Counted from the stretch's first letter, positions 35,455-44,876 are shown. The stretch: 64,000 bases of DNA from Helicobacter canis (GCF_008693005.1 NZ_VXKE01000001.1:1-64000), one strand, 5' to 3'. Made by a program: numbers and translations. Notes: generated by a model from the letters alone, not told the origin.

Positions 35455-36618
35455 GGTATAGCGCATACTTTAGATACAGCTCTTGGACAAAGCGATGGGT
35501 GGGGATATTGATATTATGCAGCAGCAATGCCTGCCTTGGCTCAAGATGCCGATGTGGAAAAAATAAGCTTTTAATAAAAAGTTTAATATTAGTAAGCCAG
35601 CTATTATCCCTGCTAGGAAGCAAAAATACATACTCATAATACTTCATATACTGCGGATATGCTTGCGTGATGATCTCCATAATAGCCTGCTTATAGGCAC
35701 TCTTATCGCACAATGTAGCATTAAGACTCTCCATACTGACACAAAGCCTACTAGAATCCAGCTCTCCCACACTCTCCCCTATCTGCTGGGAGAATACAAG
35801 CTCATAGCTAGCGATTTTGCCCTTATCAAACCTAAGCACAACACTTAGCCCCTGCAGCTCTAGCGGGTCAGTGATCGCACTATTGTAGGAGAAGAAGAAA
35901 TTCCCCAAGCTATAAAAAATCCTAGATTCTCGCCCATCTTTTGTCAAATAATCTTCATAGCCTTGGATAATATGAGGATGATGAGCAATGATACAATCTG
36001 CCCCCATATCACAAAACATCTTATAAAGCTCCCTAAATTGCGGCAGCGGCTGAGCAACATTCTCTAGCCCAGCGTGGATTACAGCAATAACCACATCAAC
36101 CTCTTTCTTAAGTGCCTGCAAATGTGTGATCAACTCCCAGTCAAAACAATCAGCATAGCCATACCCAGCCCCCAAAAACGCGCTACTAGAATCCAGCATA
36201 CCAAATTGCGACTCCGCAGCATTAACAAGGGCTATTTTTGTATCATTGATCGTGTAAAAGAGTGTGGGACTCTTAGAGTGCTTTGTAGTTTTGACGCCTG
36301 CATAGACAGCTTTAGATTCTAGGATTTGCTCTATGCTTGCATCTATGCCAGCCTCGCCATAATCTGCGATATGGTTATTTGCTAGCATAAAGCCACTAAA
36401 GCCAGCTGCAACTAAATCGCTAATTGTCTCATCGTGTGTGTGGAGCGATGGTCCAGCTTTAAGTGTTGGGGTTACCCCCCCCCCCCCGTTTTTGGCAAGA
36501 TCGGGGCTTCCAAATTGCAAAAGCTGATATTGCTTCTAAGCTTTTCTTGTAATGCCTTATCGATAGTAAAGCCACCATTCATCGCTACTACATCACCACA
36601 AAACATCATACCCTGCAT
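35444..36618 (-). CDS. CapA-family (PGA_cap) protein, phase-variable and frameshifted OFF by a G13 tract
   Basis: The coding strand starts at ATG 36618, eight bases after AAAGGAG, and reads a CapA-like N terminus with the CNLEAPI motif. After 48 codons, in a run of 13 G, it meets TAA at 36474. With 14 (or 11) G the frame continues into residues with the family's ANNHIADYGEAGID motif and IAHHPHIIQGYE block, giving about 391 residues. Both halves belong to one gene. CapA-like metallophosphatase-fold proteins are linked to poly-gamma-glutamate or capsule synthesis, and no signal peptide is obvious in the intact reading. The gene is OFF in this assembly; biological switching is inferred from tract length. 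Confidence 0.85.
36475..36487. repeat. Homopolymer C13 (G13 on the coding strand), contingency tract
   Basis: Thirteen consecutive C on the plus strand, the only long G/C homopolymer in the window. Runs of this length slip at high rate in Helicobacter and Campylobacter, switching genes on and off. It lies 43 codons into the CapA-type gene. The exact length in the assembly should be treated with caution because such tracts are error-prone. Confidence 0.92.
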
Positions 36619-36727
36619 TTGTCGCACTCCTTTATTTTACTATTAGATTCTAGTATTACCTAGCCGCACTGATAACATTTGAGCTGGCATTATAGTATTT
36701 TTAAGAGAGAAATTATAAAAGCTTGGC

Positions 36728-36733
36728 TACAAT
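36728..36733 (+). promoter_or_regulatory. -10 box of the rpsB-tsf operon
   Basis: TACAAT in GGCTACAAT, about 150 bases before the rpsB ATG. It is the best -10 candidate in the 265-bp gap between the CapA-type gene and rpsB. The long leader may hold S2 autoregulation, but I see no defined structure. The remainder of the gap shows one TAGATTCTA copy at about 36644 and no gene. Confidence 0.4.
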
Positions 36734-36883
36734 CGCGCCTGTCCTTTGTCAAGCCTTTTCCAAAAGTATAAGGCTACAAAGATAAGTGCTATTCTCAAAA
36801 TTCACACACGCCAATCCTTATTTGTGTTGCAGATATTCTGTATAAGGGCGTGGAGGACAAACCAAAACTACAAGGAGACCCCA

Positions 36884-37663
36884 ATGGTAACAATGAAAGA
36901 CCTACTTGAATGCGGCGTGCATTTTGGACATCAAACAAGACGCTGGAATCCAAAAATGAAGCCATTTATCTTTGGTGTGCGCAAAAATATCCACATCATC
37001 GACCTACAAAAGACTATCCGCTACTTCCGCTACACTTATAGTATTGTCCGCGATGCCGCAGCTGAAGGCAAGACGATCCTATTTGTCGGCACAAAAAAGC
37101 AAGCGAGCGAGACAATTAAGGAATGTGCAGAAAAAATCGGTGCGCCCTATGTGAATTACCGCTGGCTAGGTGGTATGCTCACTAACTTTAGCACCATTAA
37201 ACGCTCTGTGCGCAAACTAGAAATTATCGAAGAAATGGAAGAAAGTGGGCAAATCGATCTACTTACCAAAAAAGAAAAGCTTATGCTTTTACGCAAGAAA
37301 GAGAAGCTCACGCAATACCTTGGTGGTGTGCGACATTTGAAGAAAGCTCCGGATATGCTCTTTGTCATCGATGTGGTGAAAGAAAAAATTGCCGTGGCTG
37401 AAGCTAGAAGACTTGGGATTCCCGTGGTCGCTCCACTTGATACAAACTGCGACCCAGATAAGGTGGATTACCCTGTGCCGGGCAATGATGATGCTATCCG
37501 CTCTATCCAGCTTTTTTGCAAAGAGATTGCAGAGGCGATCATTGAAGGGCGCGAGATGAATGGCGCGCAGGAGAGCCAAGAAGATCAAGAGAGCTCACAA
37601 GAGCCAGCAAGTGAAGCAGAAAAGCAAGCTGTGGTTGATGAAGCTATGCAAGAGCAAGAGTAG
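36884..37663 (+). CDS. rpsB: 30S ribosomal protein S2
   Basis: S2 bridges the head and body of the small subunit. The 259-residue sequence carries the N-terminal [20 protein letters not shown], the [12 protein letters not shown] block, [12 protein letters not shown] and the [31 protein letters not shown] signature (given here in part). I chose the ATG at 36884, seven bases after AAGGAG; a frame from 36746 adds 46 unrelated residues. The acidic C-terminal tail is typical. It is linked to tsf, as in most bacteria. Confidence 0.97.
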   Translation: MVTMKDLLECGVHFGHQTRRWNPKMKPFIFGVRKNIHIIDLQKTIRYFRYTYSIVRDAAAEGKTILFVGTKKQASETIKECAEKIGAPYVNYRWLGGMLTNFSTIKRSVRKLEIIEEMEESGQIDLLTKKEKLMLLRKKEKLTQYLGGVRHLKKAPDMLFVIDVVKEKIAVAEARRLGIPVVAPLDTNCDPDKVDYPVPGNDDAIRSIQLFCKEIAEAIIEGREMNGAQESQEDQESSQEPASEAEKQAVVDEAMQEQE

Positions 37664-37703
37664 CCCAGCATAATCACCATAAAGAAATAATTAAGGAGAA
37701 AAT

Positions 37704-38768
37704 ATGAGCGAGATTACTGCCCAGCTTGTCAAGCAACTACGCGAAATGACTGATGCAGGAATGATGGATTGCAAAAAGGCTTTGGTGGAAGTGCAAGGAG
37801 ATTTGCAAAAAGCAGTAGAATACCTACGAGAAAAAGGCTTAAGCAAAGCCGCCAAAAAGGCGGATAGAGTCGCTGCTGAGGGGGCAATTTCTGTCAAGGT
37901 AGCAAGTGATTTTTCCCAAGCTTGTATGATTGAAGTTAATTCTGAAACAGACTTTGTCGCTAAAAACGATGGGTTCAAAGACTTAGTAGCCAAAACTAGT
38001 GATCTTGTATTTACGCATAATATTAGTGAGATAAGCGCACTAGAATCCTTGCATATAGAAAATCAAAGCTTTGATGAATATCTAAAGACACAAATCGCTA
38101 AAATCGGCGAAAACATTGTCGTGCGCAAAACCTGCAGTATAAAGGCAAATCAAGGCACCATTGTCAATGGCTATGTCCATAGCAATGGGCGCGTGGGTGT
38201 GATTATCGCGCTAAAGGGTAGCGAGACAAACGCTCCTAAGCTTGCCGAGCTTGCGCGCAATCTCTGTATGCACGCTGCTGCGATGAAGCCTGTATATATT
38301 GATTATAGTGGATTTAGCGCAGACTTTTTAGAAAAGGAGCGCGTAGCACTAATTGCTGAAGTGGAAAAAGACAATGAAGAGCTAAAGCGACTAGGCAAAC
38401 CTCTAAAAAATGTCCCTAAATACATCTCCCGCGCCCAGCTTACAGAATCTGTGCTAGCAGAGCAAGAGCAGATTTTAAAAGAAGAGTTAAAGAAGCAAGG
38501 TAAGCCTGAAGCCATTTGGGATAAGATTATCCCCGGACAGCTAGAGCGATTTATCGCGGATAATACGCTTATTGATCAAAGACTTACATTACTTGGGCAG
38601 TTTTTTGTAATGGACGATAAGAAGACTATTGCCCAAGTGCTTGCAGAAAAATCCAAAGAGTGGAATGACTCCATCGAAGTGGCAGAGTATGTGCGATTTG
38701 AGCTAGGAGATGGCATAGAGAAAAAGACTGAAGACTTTGCTGCTGAAGTTGCCGCACAAATGCAATAA
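37704..38768 (+). CDS. tsf: Elongation factor Ts
   Basis: EF-Ts recharges EF-Tu with GTP. The 354-residue length fits Helicobacter. Motifs are LVKQLREMTDAGMMDCKKAL at the start, EVNSETDFVAKN (the TDFV motif contacting EF-Tu), HVA-like MHAAAMKP and the C-terminal DKTIAQVL-type region. AAGGAG lies six bases before the ATG. It forms the usual rpsB-tsf operon, 40 bases apart. Confidence 0.97.
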   Translation: MSEITAQLVKQLREMTDAGMMDCKKALVEVQGDLQKAVEYLREKGLSKAAKKADRVAAEGAISVKVASDFSQACMIEVNSETDFVAKNDGFKDLVAKTSDLVFTHNISEISALESLHIENQSFDEYLKTQIAKIGENIVVRKTCSIKANQGTIVNGYVHSNGRVGVIIALKGSETNAPKLAELARNLCMHAAAMKPVYIDYSGFSADFLEKERVALIAEVEKDNEELKRLGKPLKNVPKYISRAQLTESVLAEQEQILKEELKKQGKPEAIWDKIIPGQLERFIADNTLIDQRLTLLGQFFVMDDKKTIAQVLAEKSKEWNDSIEVAEYVRFELGDGIEKKTEDFAAEVAAQMQ

Positions 38769-38806
38769 GCTCTCAACTCTTGTAGGTTTAAGCAAAGGCA
38801 TAGCTG

Positions 38807-39433
38807 ATGATAAAGCTTGCGGTGTTTGACTTTGACTCAACCTTAATGGACGGCGAGACAATCGACTTTCTAGCTAAGGAGCACGGGGTCTGGCAGCAGG
38901 TTAGCAGCATTACTGAGCGGGCTATGAGCGGCGAGCTAGATTTCTTCGAGAGCTTAAATGAACGAGTGGCACTTTTAAAGGGCTTGCCATTTGAGCAGGC
39001 TAAAAAAGTCTGCCAGAATCTACCCCTTATGCAGGGTGCAAAAGAGTGCATAGAAGAGCTTAAAAATATGGGGGCGAAAGTCGTGTGCTTTAGCGGTGGA
39101 TTCCACTTGGCTACACGATATTTTGCCAAAGAGCTAGGGCTTCACGCTGATTTTAGCAATATTCTCCATACAAATGGCGATCTCCTTAGCGGCAAAGTCG
39201 GGGGAGATATGATGTTTAGCAACTCTAAGGGCGATATGCTTGCGCGCCTGCAATCCCTGCTTGGCATTGGCAAGCAAGAAACACTTGCCATAGGCGATGG
39301 TGCAAATGACTGCAGTATGCTGGAGTGTGCGGGCTATGCGGTTGCCTTTTGCGCCAAGCCCATACTCAAGCAGCACGCAAATATTATTATCGATGAAAAA
39401 GACTTGCGCAAGATTCTCCCACATATTCGCTAA
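38807..39433 (+). CDS. serB: Phosphoserine phosphatase
   Basis: A 208-residue HAD hydrolase that releases serine from phosphoserine. The catalytic DFDSTLMDGETID contains the nucleophile and acid Asp pair of motif I (DxDxT, here DFDST). Motif II is FSGGF and motif III with IV is GDGANDCSMLECAGYAVAF. Length and motif spacing match SerB of Campylobacter/Helicobacter. It lies just downstream of tsf. Confidence 0.93.
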   Translation: MIKLAVFDFDSTLMDGETIDFLAKEHGVWQQVSSITERAMSGELDFFESLNERVALLKGLPFEQAKKVCQNLPLMQGAKECIEELKNMGAKVVCFSGGFHLATRYFAKELGLHADFSNILHTNGDLLSGKVGGDMMFSNSKGDMLARLQSLLGIGKQETLAIGDGANDCSMLECAGYAVAFCAKPILKQHANIIIDEKDLRKILPHIR

Positions 39434-39441
39434 GTAGCGGT

Positions 39442-40320
39442 ATGAAAAAAATCTATATAGAGCTAAGTGATATTTGTCATCTTGCCTGCTCATTTTGCCC
39501 AGTGCAAAAGGGTGTGCGCGGTGTGATGTCGCCTGCAGTTTTTACACAAGCCCTAGATCACGCCCTACCCCTATCCAATCACATTGCCTTGCATATTTTG
39601 GGCGATCCTTGCGCACTGCCAAATCTTGCACACTACCTTGCCATAGCGCGTAAAAAAGGCGCGCAAATCGAGCTTGTAACAAGCGGAGCGTTTTTCCATA
39701 AACATAGCCCCCAAGCACTCCTAAGCCCCCCTATCTATCAGCTCTCTATCTCCCTAGAAGCTGGTATAGACAATGCTATCGCTAGCTATGCCACAAAGCT
39801 TGCGCCCCTACTTGCCCACCATTTACATAATCCTAGCTGCTTCCTAAATCTTAGAATCCAAGATTCTAGCCTTTATCAACACCAGTCAATCCTATGCAAC
39901 CTACTACGCCAAATTCTCCCAAAATCCATTACCACCCCTACACACAAAGCCTACCACTCTGCATTACACCACGCTTTAGCGTGCGATGATATAAGCGCGC
40001 TTTTTGATGAGAAAGGGCGCATTCGCCTATGGAGCAGAGCATTTCTTATCAAAAAGACGCATTTTACTTGGGCGGGCTTTGCCACAATGCCCCAAAACCG
40101 CAAATCCTGCCACGCACTCACGCAGCAAATAGGCATTTTAAGCGATGGCACAATCGTGCCTTGCTGTATGGACACACAAGGCTCAATCAATCTGGGCAAT
40201 ATCGCGCATATAAGCTTGCAAGAAGCCCTGCGCTCTCCTAGGGCAGTGGCGATGAAAAATGGCTTTAAAAATCAAATAGCAGTTGAGAGCCTATGTCAGC
40301 ATTGTGGCTTTGTGGGCTAG
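39442..40320 (+). CDS. Radical SAM/SPASM-type iron-sulfur protein
   Basis: A 292-residue protein with the radical SAM cluster motif C-x3-C-x2-C (CHLACSFC, Cys12/16/19) and a C-terminal cysteine set (VPCCMDTQGSINLGNI and CQHCGF), the arrangement of SPASM/twitch proteins that modify peptides or proteins. No precursor peptide gene is visible beside it. The coding sequence is separated from serB by 8 bases and overlaps convergently with the next gene by 56 bases. Substrate unknown. Confidence 0.82.
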   Translation: MKKIYIELSDICHLACSFCPVQKGVRGVMSPAVFTQALDHALPLSNHIALHILGDPCALPNLAHYLAIARKKGAQIELVTSGAFFHKHSPQALLSPPIYQLSISLEAGIDNAIASYATKLAPLLAHHLHNPSCFLNLRIQDSSLYQHQSILCNLLRQILPKSITTPTHKAYHSALHHALACDDISALFDEKGRIRLWSRAFLIKKTHFTWAGFATMPQNRKSCHALTQQIGILSDGTIVPCCMDTQGSINLGNIAHISLQEALRSPRAVAMKNGFKNQIAVESLCQHCGFVG

Positions 40321-41002
40321 CTTGTGGGGTTTGCGTGGGGTTTGCTTGCTCCAATCTATCAAGCAGCGCGCTAAATAGTCCATAACGGCTTTTAAGTGAT
40401 TTGCGCAATGTTTTCCAGCTTGGGCAATGCACCCCCACAAGCCCCCAAAACCGCGCGGAATGATTTTTATGCACGATATGCGCTAGCTCGTGGATAATCA
40501 CATAATCAATCTCTTCTTGTGGGGCAAATACTAGCAGGATCGAAAAGCTTAGGCGATCTTGCGTGCAGCTCCCAAAGCGACTCCTAGTCTTACGCACAGC
40601 AAGCTTGCTAAAGCGCACACCCATAGCATTGGCAAGCACATCTGTGCGCTGCACTAAATAAGTGTGCAGTATAGCACGCAGCTCTATAAGTGGCATAGCA
40701 GGCACCCATTTACCAAAGAGCAAAACCTCATCGCAATGCTCTTGTAGTATCTCTACAATCTCCCCCCTAACCTGCGCTATATGCGCACATACATTATCAA
40801 TCCACTCCTTATGTGCTTGTATAAATGCCAAAATCGCTTCATTTGTAGCGCGAGGTGGGCAAGTGAGCTTGATGATAGGCTGGCTAGATTCTAGGCTTGG
40901 GCGGATATTTATGCGCATATATCTGCTAGGCTTGTAGCAGATATGAACAACTAGCCCATTAAAGACAAAGGTTTGCAAACGACTTGATGACTTCTCTAGC
41001 AT
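40265..41002 (-). CDS. YgjP/WLM-type zinc metallopeptidase-like protein
   Basis: A 245-residue protein of the DUF45/YgjP family with a zinc motif HELAHIVHKNHSARFW. The N-terminal half has the family's basic strand region (YKPSRYMRINIRPS). Homologues are annotated as M48-family metal-dependent hydrolases, and YgjP is described as a UTP pyrophosphatase; the activity here is not established. The C terminus overlaps convergently with the radical SAM gene by 56 bases. Confidence 0.82.
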   Translation of the reverse strand: MLEKSSSRLQTFVFNGLVVHICYKPSRYMRINIRPSLESSQPIIKLTCPPRATNEAILAFIQAHKEWIDNVCAHIAQVRGEIVEILQEHCDEVLLFGKWVPAMPLIELRAILHTYLVQRTDVLANAMGVRFSKLAVRKTRSRFGSCTQDRLSFSILLVFAPQEEIDYVIIHELAHIVHKNHSARFWGLVGVHCPSWKTLRKSLKSRYGLFSALLDRLEQANPTQTPQASPQSHNADIGSQLLFDF

Positions 41003-41033
41003 TACACTCTCTATTGTTTAATCATATTCTAAG

Positions 41034-41042
41034 TGCTACAAT
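41034..41042 (+). promoter_or_regulatory. Extended -10 promoter of rplI
   Basis: TGCTACAAT (hexamer 41037-41042) lies 30 bases before the rplI ATG and matches the TGC-extended -10 seen for xerH and prs in this window. Confidence 0.6.
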
Positions 41043-41071
41043 GTGCGCAAATTATACCCAAAGGAAGCATT

Positions 41072-41515
41072 ATGAAAGTCTTACTACTAGAAGATGTAAA
41101 AGGACTTGGCAAAAAAGGTGAAGTATGCGAAGTCAAAGATGGCTATGGGCAAAATTTCTTAATCGCTAAAGGCAAGGCAAAGCACGCTACCAATGAGGTC
41201 ATCAACAAATACAAAGCCCAGCAAAGACACCAAGCCGAGCTAGAAGCCCTAGAGCTAGAGCAGCGCAAGCAGCTTGCTAAAAGCCTAGAATCCATCACAC
41301 TAACTTTGGAAAAAAAGGGCAACAATGGCGCGCTCTTTGGCTCTATCACCAAAGATGAAATAGCCACCGCTCTACAAGAAAAACACAAGCTCCACATTGA
41401 TAAAAAAGAAATTGATATACAAACACCCATTAAACATATCGGCGAGTTTGTAGTCATTATCCGCCTTGGCTCTGGCGTTACCGCTAACCTAGCCTTAGAA
41501 GTTAAAGAGCTCTAG
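41072..41515 (+). CDS. rplI: 50S ribosomal protein L9
   Basis: L9 is a dumbbell-shaped protein beside the L1 stalk. The 147-residue sequence has the N-terminal domain [20 protein letters not shown], the long connecting helix rich in Gln/Glu/Leu and the C-terminal globular domain ([17 protein letters not shown]). I chose the ATG at 41072, seven bases after AAAGGA. In Helicobacter rplI is usually followed by hslVU; here an autotransporter gene follows instead. Confidence 0.95.
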   Translation: MKVLLLEDVKGLGKKGEVCEVKDGYGQNFLIAKGKAKHATNEVINKYKAQQRHQAELEALELEQRKQLAKSLESITLTLEKKGNNGALFGSITKDEIATALQEKHKLHIDKKEIDIQTPIKHIGEFVVIIRLGSGVTANLALEVKEL

Positions 41516-41523
41516 GATTTTAG

Positions 41524-43908
41524 ATGAGAGCTTTTGCCGCTCTGTGTTTGTGCGCAGTGTGTTTGTGCGCAGATAGCATTGCTAGCTATGCTATGCCAGC
41601 TTTCATCACACTTACTCCAAACACAAACAAGCAAGACACCACACTTTCTCAAGCAGGCAATGGCGAGCAGACATTTTTCCACGCGCGAAGCTTTAGTATT
41701 AAAGGTGCGAGTAACGCCACCTACACCCTAAGCGCCAATGACAAAACTACGCATTTTCAAAGCGCAGGGATACAGCTTACAGACACTGCTAAAGTCGCGC
41801 TAATGGGCTACCACACGCTCTCATTTGGTAATGGCAGCTCTCTTGTGCTAGATTCTAGCTCAAGTCTTTTTGTAATCCTAAGCGATAAATCCCTGATCAA
41901 CCCCCAAGCAAGCGAATATGGTGGAGAATCTAAAGTGCGCTTTGGTGAGCATAGCAAGCTACTTTTAGCGCAAAACTCGCAAGCCAGCTTCTCACAGCTT
42001 CGACTCTTTATCCACGATGGAGAAGTGCTTATAGAAAATGGTGCGAGCCTTAGCATTGAAGCAGACAAGGCGATTAGATTCCAGCACAAGCTCCAAAATA
42101 ATGGCGGCACACTCACGCTAAAGGGCAACATCTACAATGTCGGCAATACGCGCGGACTCACACCAAATGACTACACCACCACAGCGCAATTTGTAAGCCA
42201 CAATGGCACAATCACCATTGATGGCGACTTCTACAACGGCGGGCAAACAGATAAAGGCGTAGATAGCACAGGCGGAGGCAGTGGGCTAAACCCCTTTGAC
42301 TCAGCTTTTGGCGGTGGGGGCGATCTTGTGCTTTATGGTGGCACAATGAGCGTTAGTGGGCAGCTTATCTCCCAGCAAGGAGGCAATCTTACCATTGATG
42401 GTGATTTGCTAAAGCCTAAAGATTCTAGCATTAAGCTCTATGGCAGTGTGCTAGAAGTGCAAAAAGGCGTGCAAAACAAGCAGGCAAGCACCATCATCTT
42501 TGGCACATATAATGGCAAGCTTGGTCAAATCAAAGGCGATATTACCAACAATGGAACAATCTTAGTAGAATCTAAAGGCTTATCCCTAGGCAAGCATACA
42601 TTTATACAAGGCACGCTTACCAATCAAGGTGCGCTATCTCTCACACAAGCCCAGCACGACTTCCTAACAATCACGCTAGTAGATTCTAACACCGCTCTTA
42701 CCATCACACGCAAAGAAGATGCGATCCACGCTTTTGATAATAAGCTAGGAGCAAATGCGCCAATCTTGCAGGCACTAGATTCTGCACTTGAGCAAGCAAA
42801 TATGGGGAGTATCTATACATATGGCGGGGAAGAGGCTCTATCCGGGCTTGTTAGCGATACGCAAGGACTCTTAGCAGCCCAGCAGGCTATGCCACTAGCC
42901 ACACTAGAATCCTTACAAGCCCATCACATAACAGCGACACCCCTATCCCCGCAAACCCTAGCCAAGCTCAATGCCACACAAGCATACGCGCGCCTCGCCT
43001 ACAATAGCGCACCACTGCCAAAACACCAGCCACGCGCTATGCCCAAATCCTACGCCCCCTATCAAAACGCCCTGCTTGCCACGCCAAGCTATGTATATGC
43101 ACCACAAAGGCGCATAGCACTTGATATGCGCGCACTTGGTGGCGGCGTGTTTGGCAAATATGGAGCAGGTGGGCTTGTGGGGCTAGAAGCTGGGGCTAGT
43201 GCGCAAATCTTTGGGCATAATCTACGACTAGGTGGGAGCTTTCTCTACAATACCTTAGGACAAAATCTAACAACCACTAGCACTAAGAATACAAGCTATG
43301 CCTTTGGGCTCTCGCTTAGCGATACGATTGCTTGGAAGTCTTTGGAGCTAGATTTGGGGCTACTAGGCTCTTTGGGGACTTTTGAGACGCAAAACTCCAT
43401 TGCCATCTCTGGGGCTAGGCTAGATTCTAGCTCAAGCTTCTTAGCAAGCCGCTTTATGGGTGAAGTGGCACTTGGGTATCGGTTTTTTATGGGGTCTGCA
43501 TTTTTTAAGCCCTATGCAAGTGTGCGGCAATATCTGCTCACACAGCATAATGCAAACGCACAAGGAGACGCGCTTCAAGCAGCCACGCAAGCCTACACAG
43601 ACTATATGATCAATATCGGCTTTGGGGCGCAAAGTGGCGTGGCGTTTTCTGTATTTAGGGGTGTTGGAATACTAACTGCAAGGGTTGATTATGAGCCACA
43701 TCTCTACAACACCAAGCAAAAGGCTGCTATCTCTTTGGGTAGCACAAGTATCCCAATCGCGCTGCCATATAGTGATCGCCTAGCCCTAGGAGCCAATGCC
43801 CACTACCAGCTACGCCGTAGCACGATGGGATTTGAGCTATTCTACACGCGTGCCTTTGCCGGTGTGCATTCTCTAGGTGGAAGTGCGATAGTGGCATATA
43901 GATTCTAA
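41524..43908 (+). CDS. Autotransporter (type V) outer-membrane protein
   Basis: A 794-residue protein with a cleavable signal (AAFALCLCAVCLCADS-like, residues 1-24), a passenger of beta-helix character rich in Asn/Gly/Ser repeats (LTIDGDLL, GGTLTLKGNIYNVGNT, GNLTIDG), a short linker and a C-terminal autotransporter barrel from about residue 530 ending in the consensus aromatic IVAYRF. The final Phe is typical of BAM substrates. AGGA lies about six bases before the ATG. No VacA-type toxin motif is visible. It could be an adhesin; the function is not shown. It stands in place of hslVU, next to rplI. Confidence 0.88.
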   Translation: MRAFAALCLCAVCLCADSIASYAMPAFITLTPNTNKQDTTLSQAGNGEQTFFHARSFSIKGASNATYTLSANDKTTHFQSAGIQLTDTAKVALMGYHTLSFGNGSSLVLDSSSSLFVILSDKSLINPQASEYGGESKVRFGEHSKLLLAQNSQASFSQLRLFIHDGEVLIENGASLSIEADKAIRFQHKLQNNGGTLTLKGNIYNVGNTRGLTPNDYTTTAQFVSHNGTITIDGDFYNGGQTDKGVDSTGGGSGLNPFDSAFGGGGDLVLYGGTMSVSGQLISQQGGNLTIDGDLLKPKDSSIKLYGSVLEVQKGVQNKQASTIIFGTYNGKLGQIKGDITNNGTILVESKGLSLGKHTFIQGTLTNQGALSLTQAQHDFLTITLVDSNTALTITRKEDAIHAFDNKLGANAPILQALDSALEQANMGSIYTYGGEEALSGLVSDTQGLLAAQQAMPLATLESLQAHHITATPLSPQTLAKLNATQAYARLAYNSAPLPKHQPRAMPKSYAPYQNALLATPSYVYAPQRRIALDMRALGGGVFGKYGAGGLVGLEAGASAQIFGHNLRLGGSFLYNTLGQNLTTTSTKNTSYAFGLSLSDTIAWKSLELDLGLLGSLGTFETQNSIAISGARLDSSSSFLASRFMGEVALGYRFFMGSAFFKPYASVRQYLLTQHNANAQGDALQAATQAYTDYMINIGFGAQSGVAFSVFRGVGILTARVDYEPHLYNTKQKAAISLGSTSIPIALPYSDRLALGANAHYQLRRSTMGFELFYTRAFAGVHSLGGSAIVAYRF

Positions 43909-43963
43909 GCTAGAATCCACTTTTTGCACCGCTATATCTTTACTCATTTTTTACAAATATGTT

Positions 43964-43991
43964 TTGATACTTTACATTCAGCCATTACTAT
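43964..43991 (+). promoter_or_regulatory. Possible promoter of the pstS-like gene
   Basis: TTGATA (43964-43969) and TACTAT (43986-43991) are 16 bases apart in the 122-bp gap before the gene. The AT-rich gap also has two TTTACA words, but I see no clear Pho box. Confidence 0.35.
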
Positions 43992-44030
43992 TCTACTTGC
44001 ATTTTTGCAAATCTACTAAAGGAGTTCTGT

Positions 44031-44876
44031 ATGAGAACATTTTCTTTCAAGCCAAGTTTGAAAAAGTTTGTCCTAGCATTTAGCGTGTTTTCTGTAACAC
44101 TTGCTAGTGCTGCACCCATTAGCCTTGTCTCCAGAGAAGAAGGATCTGGCACAAGGGGAGCGTTTGTAGAGATTTTTGACCTCTTGCAAAAGCAAGGTGA
44201 TAAAAAAATCGATATGACTTCACCACGCGCAGAGATCACAAACTCAACTGCCGTTATGCTTACCACCATTGCGCGCAACAAAAACGCTATCGGCTATGTT
44301 TCACTCGGCGCACTTAACAATAGTGTCAAAGCACTCAATATCAATGGTGTCGCCCCAAGTGTAGAAAACATCAAAAACAAGAAATACACCATTTCTCGCC
44401 CATTTCTTGTCATCACAGCAAAGTCTAACCCACTTGCAGATGATTTTCTAGGCTTTATTGGATCAGATAAAGTGCAAGAAGTCATCACAAAATCTGGCTA
44501 TATCCCACTAGATGCCAAAGCCTATACCCCCAAGAATCCAGAGGGCAAAATCGTCATTGCCGGATCTAGCTCTGTAACCCCACTTATGGAGAAGCTAAAA
44601 GAGCTCTACATCGCCCAGAATCCAAAAGCTACAATTGAAGTGCAGCAGTCAGATTCTACAACAGGCGTAAATGCTACGGTGCAGGGCATTGCTCATATCG
44701 GTATGGTAAGCCGAGAGCTCAAAGATAGCGAGCTTGCAAAAGGCGTAAAACCCCGCGTGCTTGCTCTTGATGGTCTAGCAGTGATTGTCAATCCAAAAAA
44801 CTCTCTTGACAATCTATCAAAAGATCAAGTTAAAGCAATCTTTAGCGGTAGCGTGAAAGATTGGGATCTTAAATAG
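44031..44876 (+). CDS. Phosphate-binding PstS-like protein with permuted halves
   Basis: A 281-residue secreted protein (signal near residues 1-27). The first half matches the C half of usual PstS: SREEGSGTRGAF (residues 34-45), ITNSTAVM, AIGYVSLGAL and SRPFLVIT. The second half matches the N half: AGSSSVTPLMEKL (about 180-192), IGMVSRELKDSE and LDGLAVIVNPKNS. So the domain order is swapped, a circular permutation. I recall the same order in some Firmicutes proteins, unverified. No pst permease genes are adjacent; AAAGGAG precedes the ATG. Confidence 0.85.
   Translation: MRTFSFKPSLKKFVLAFSVFSVTLASAAPISLVSREEGSGTRGAFVEIFDLLQKQGDKKIDMTSPRAEITNSTAVMLTTIARNKNAIGYVSLGALNNSVKALNINGVAPSVENIKNKKYTISRPFLVITAKSNPLADDFLGFIGSDKVQEVITKSGYIPLDAKAYTPKNPEGKIVIAGSSSVTPLMEKLKELYIAQNPKATIEVQQSDSTTGVNATVQGIAHIGMVSRELKDSELAKGVKPRVLALDGLAVIVNPKNSLDNLSKDQVKAIFSGSVKDWDLK

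Noticed and set aside
36434..36646. Plus-strand frame across the C13 tract
   Set aside because: It runs antisense to the CapA-type gene and its proline run only reflects the homopolymer.
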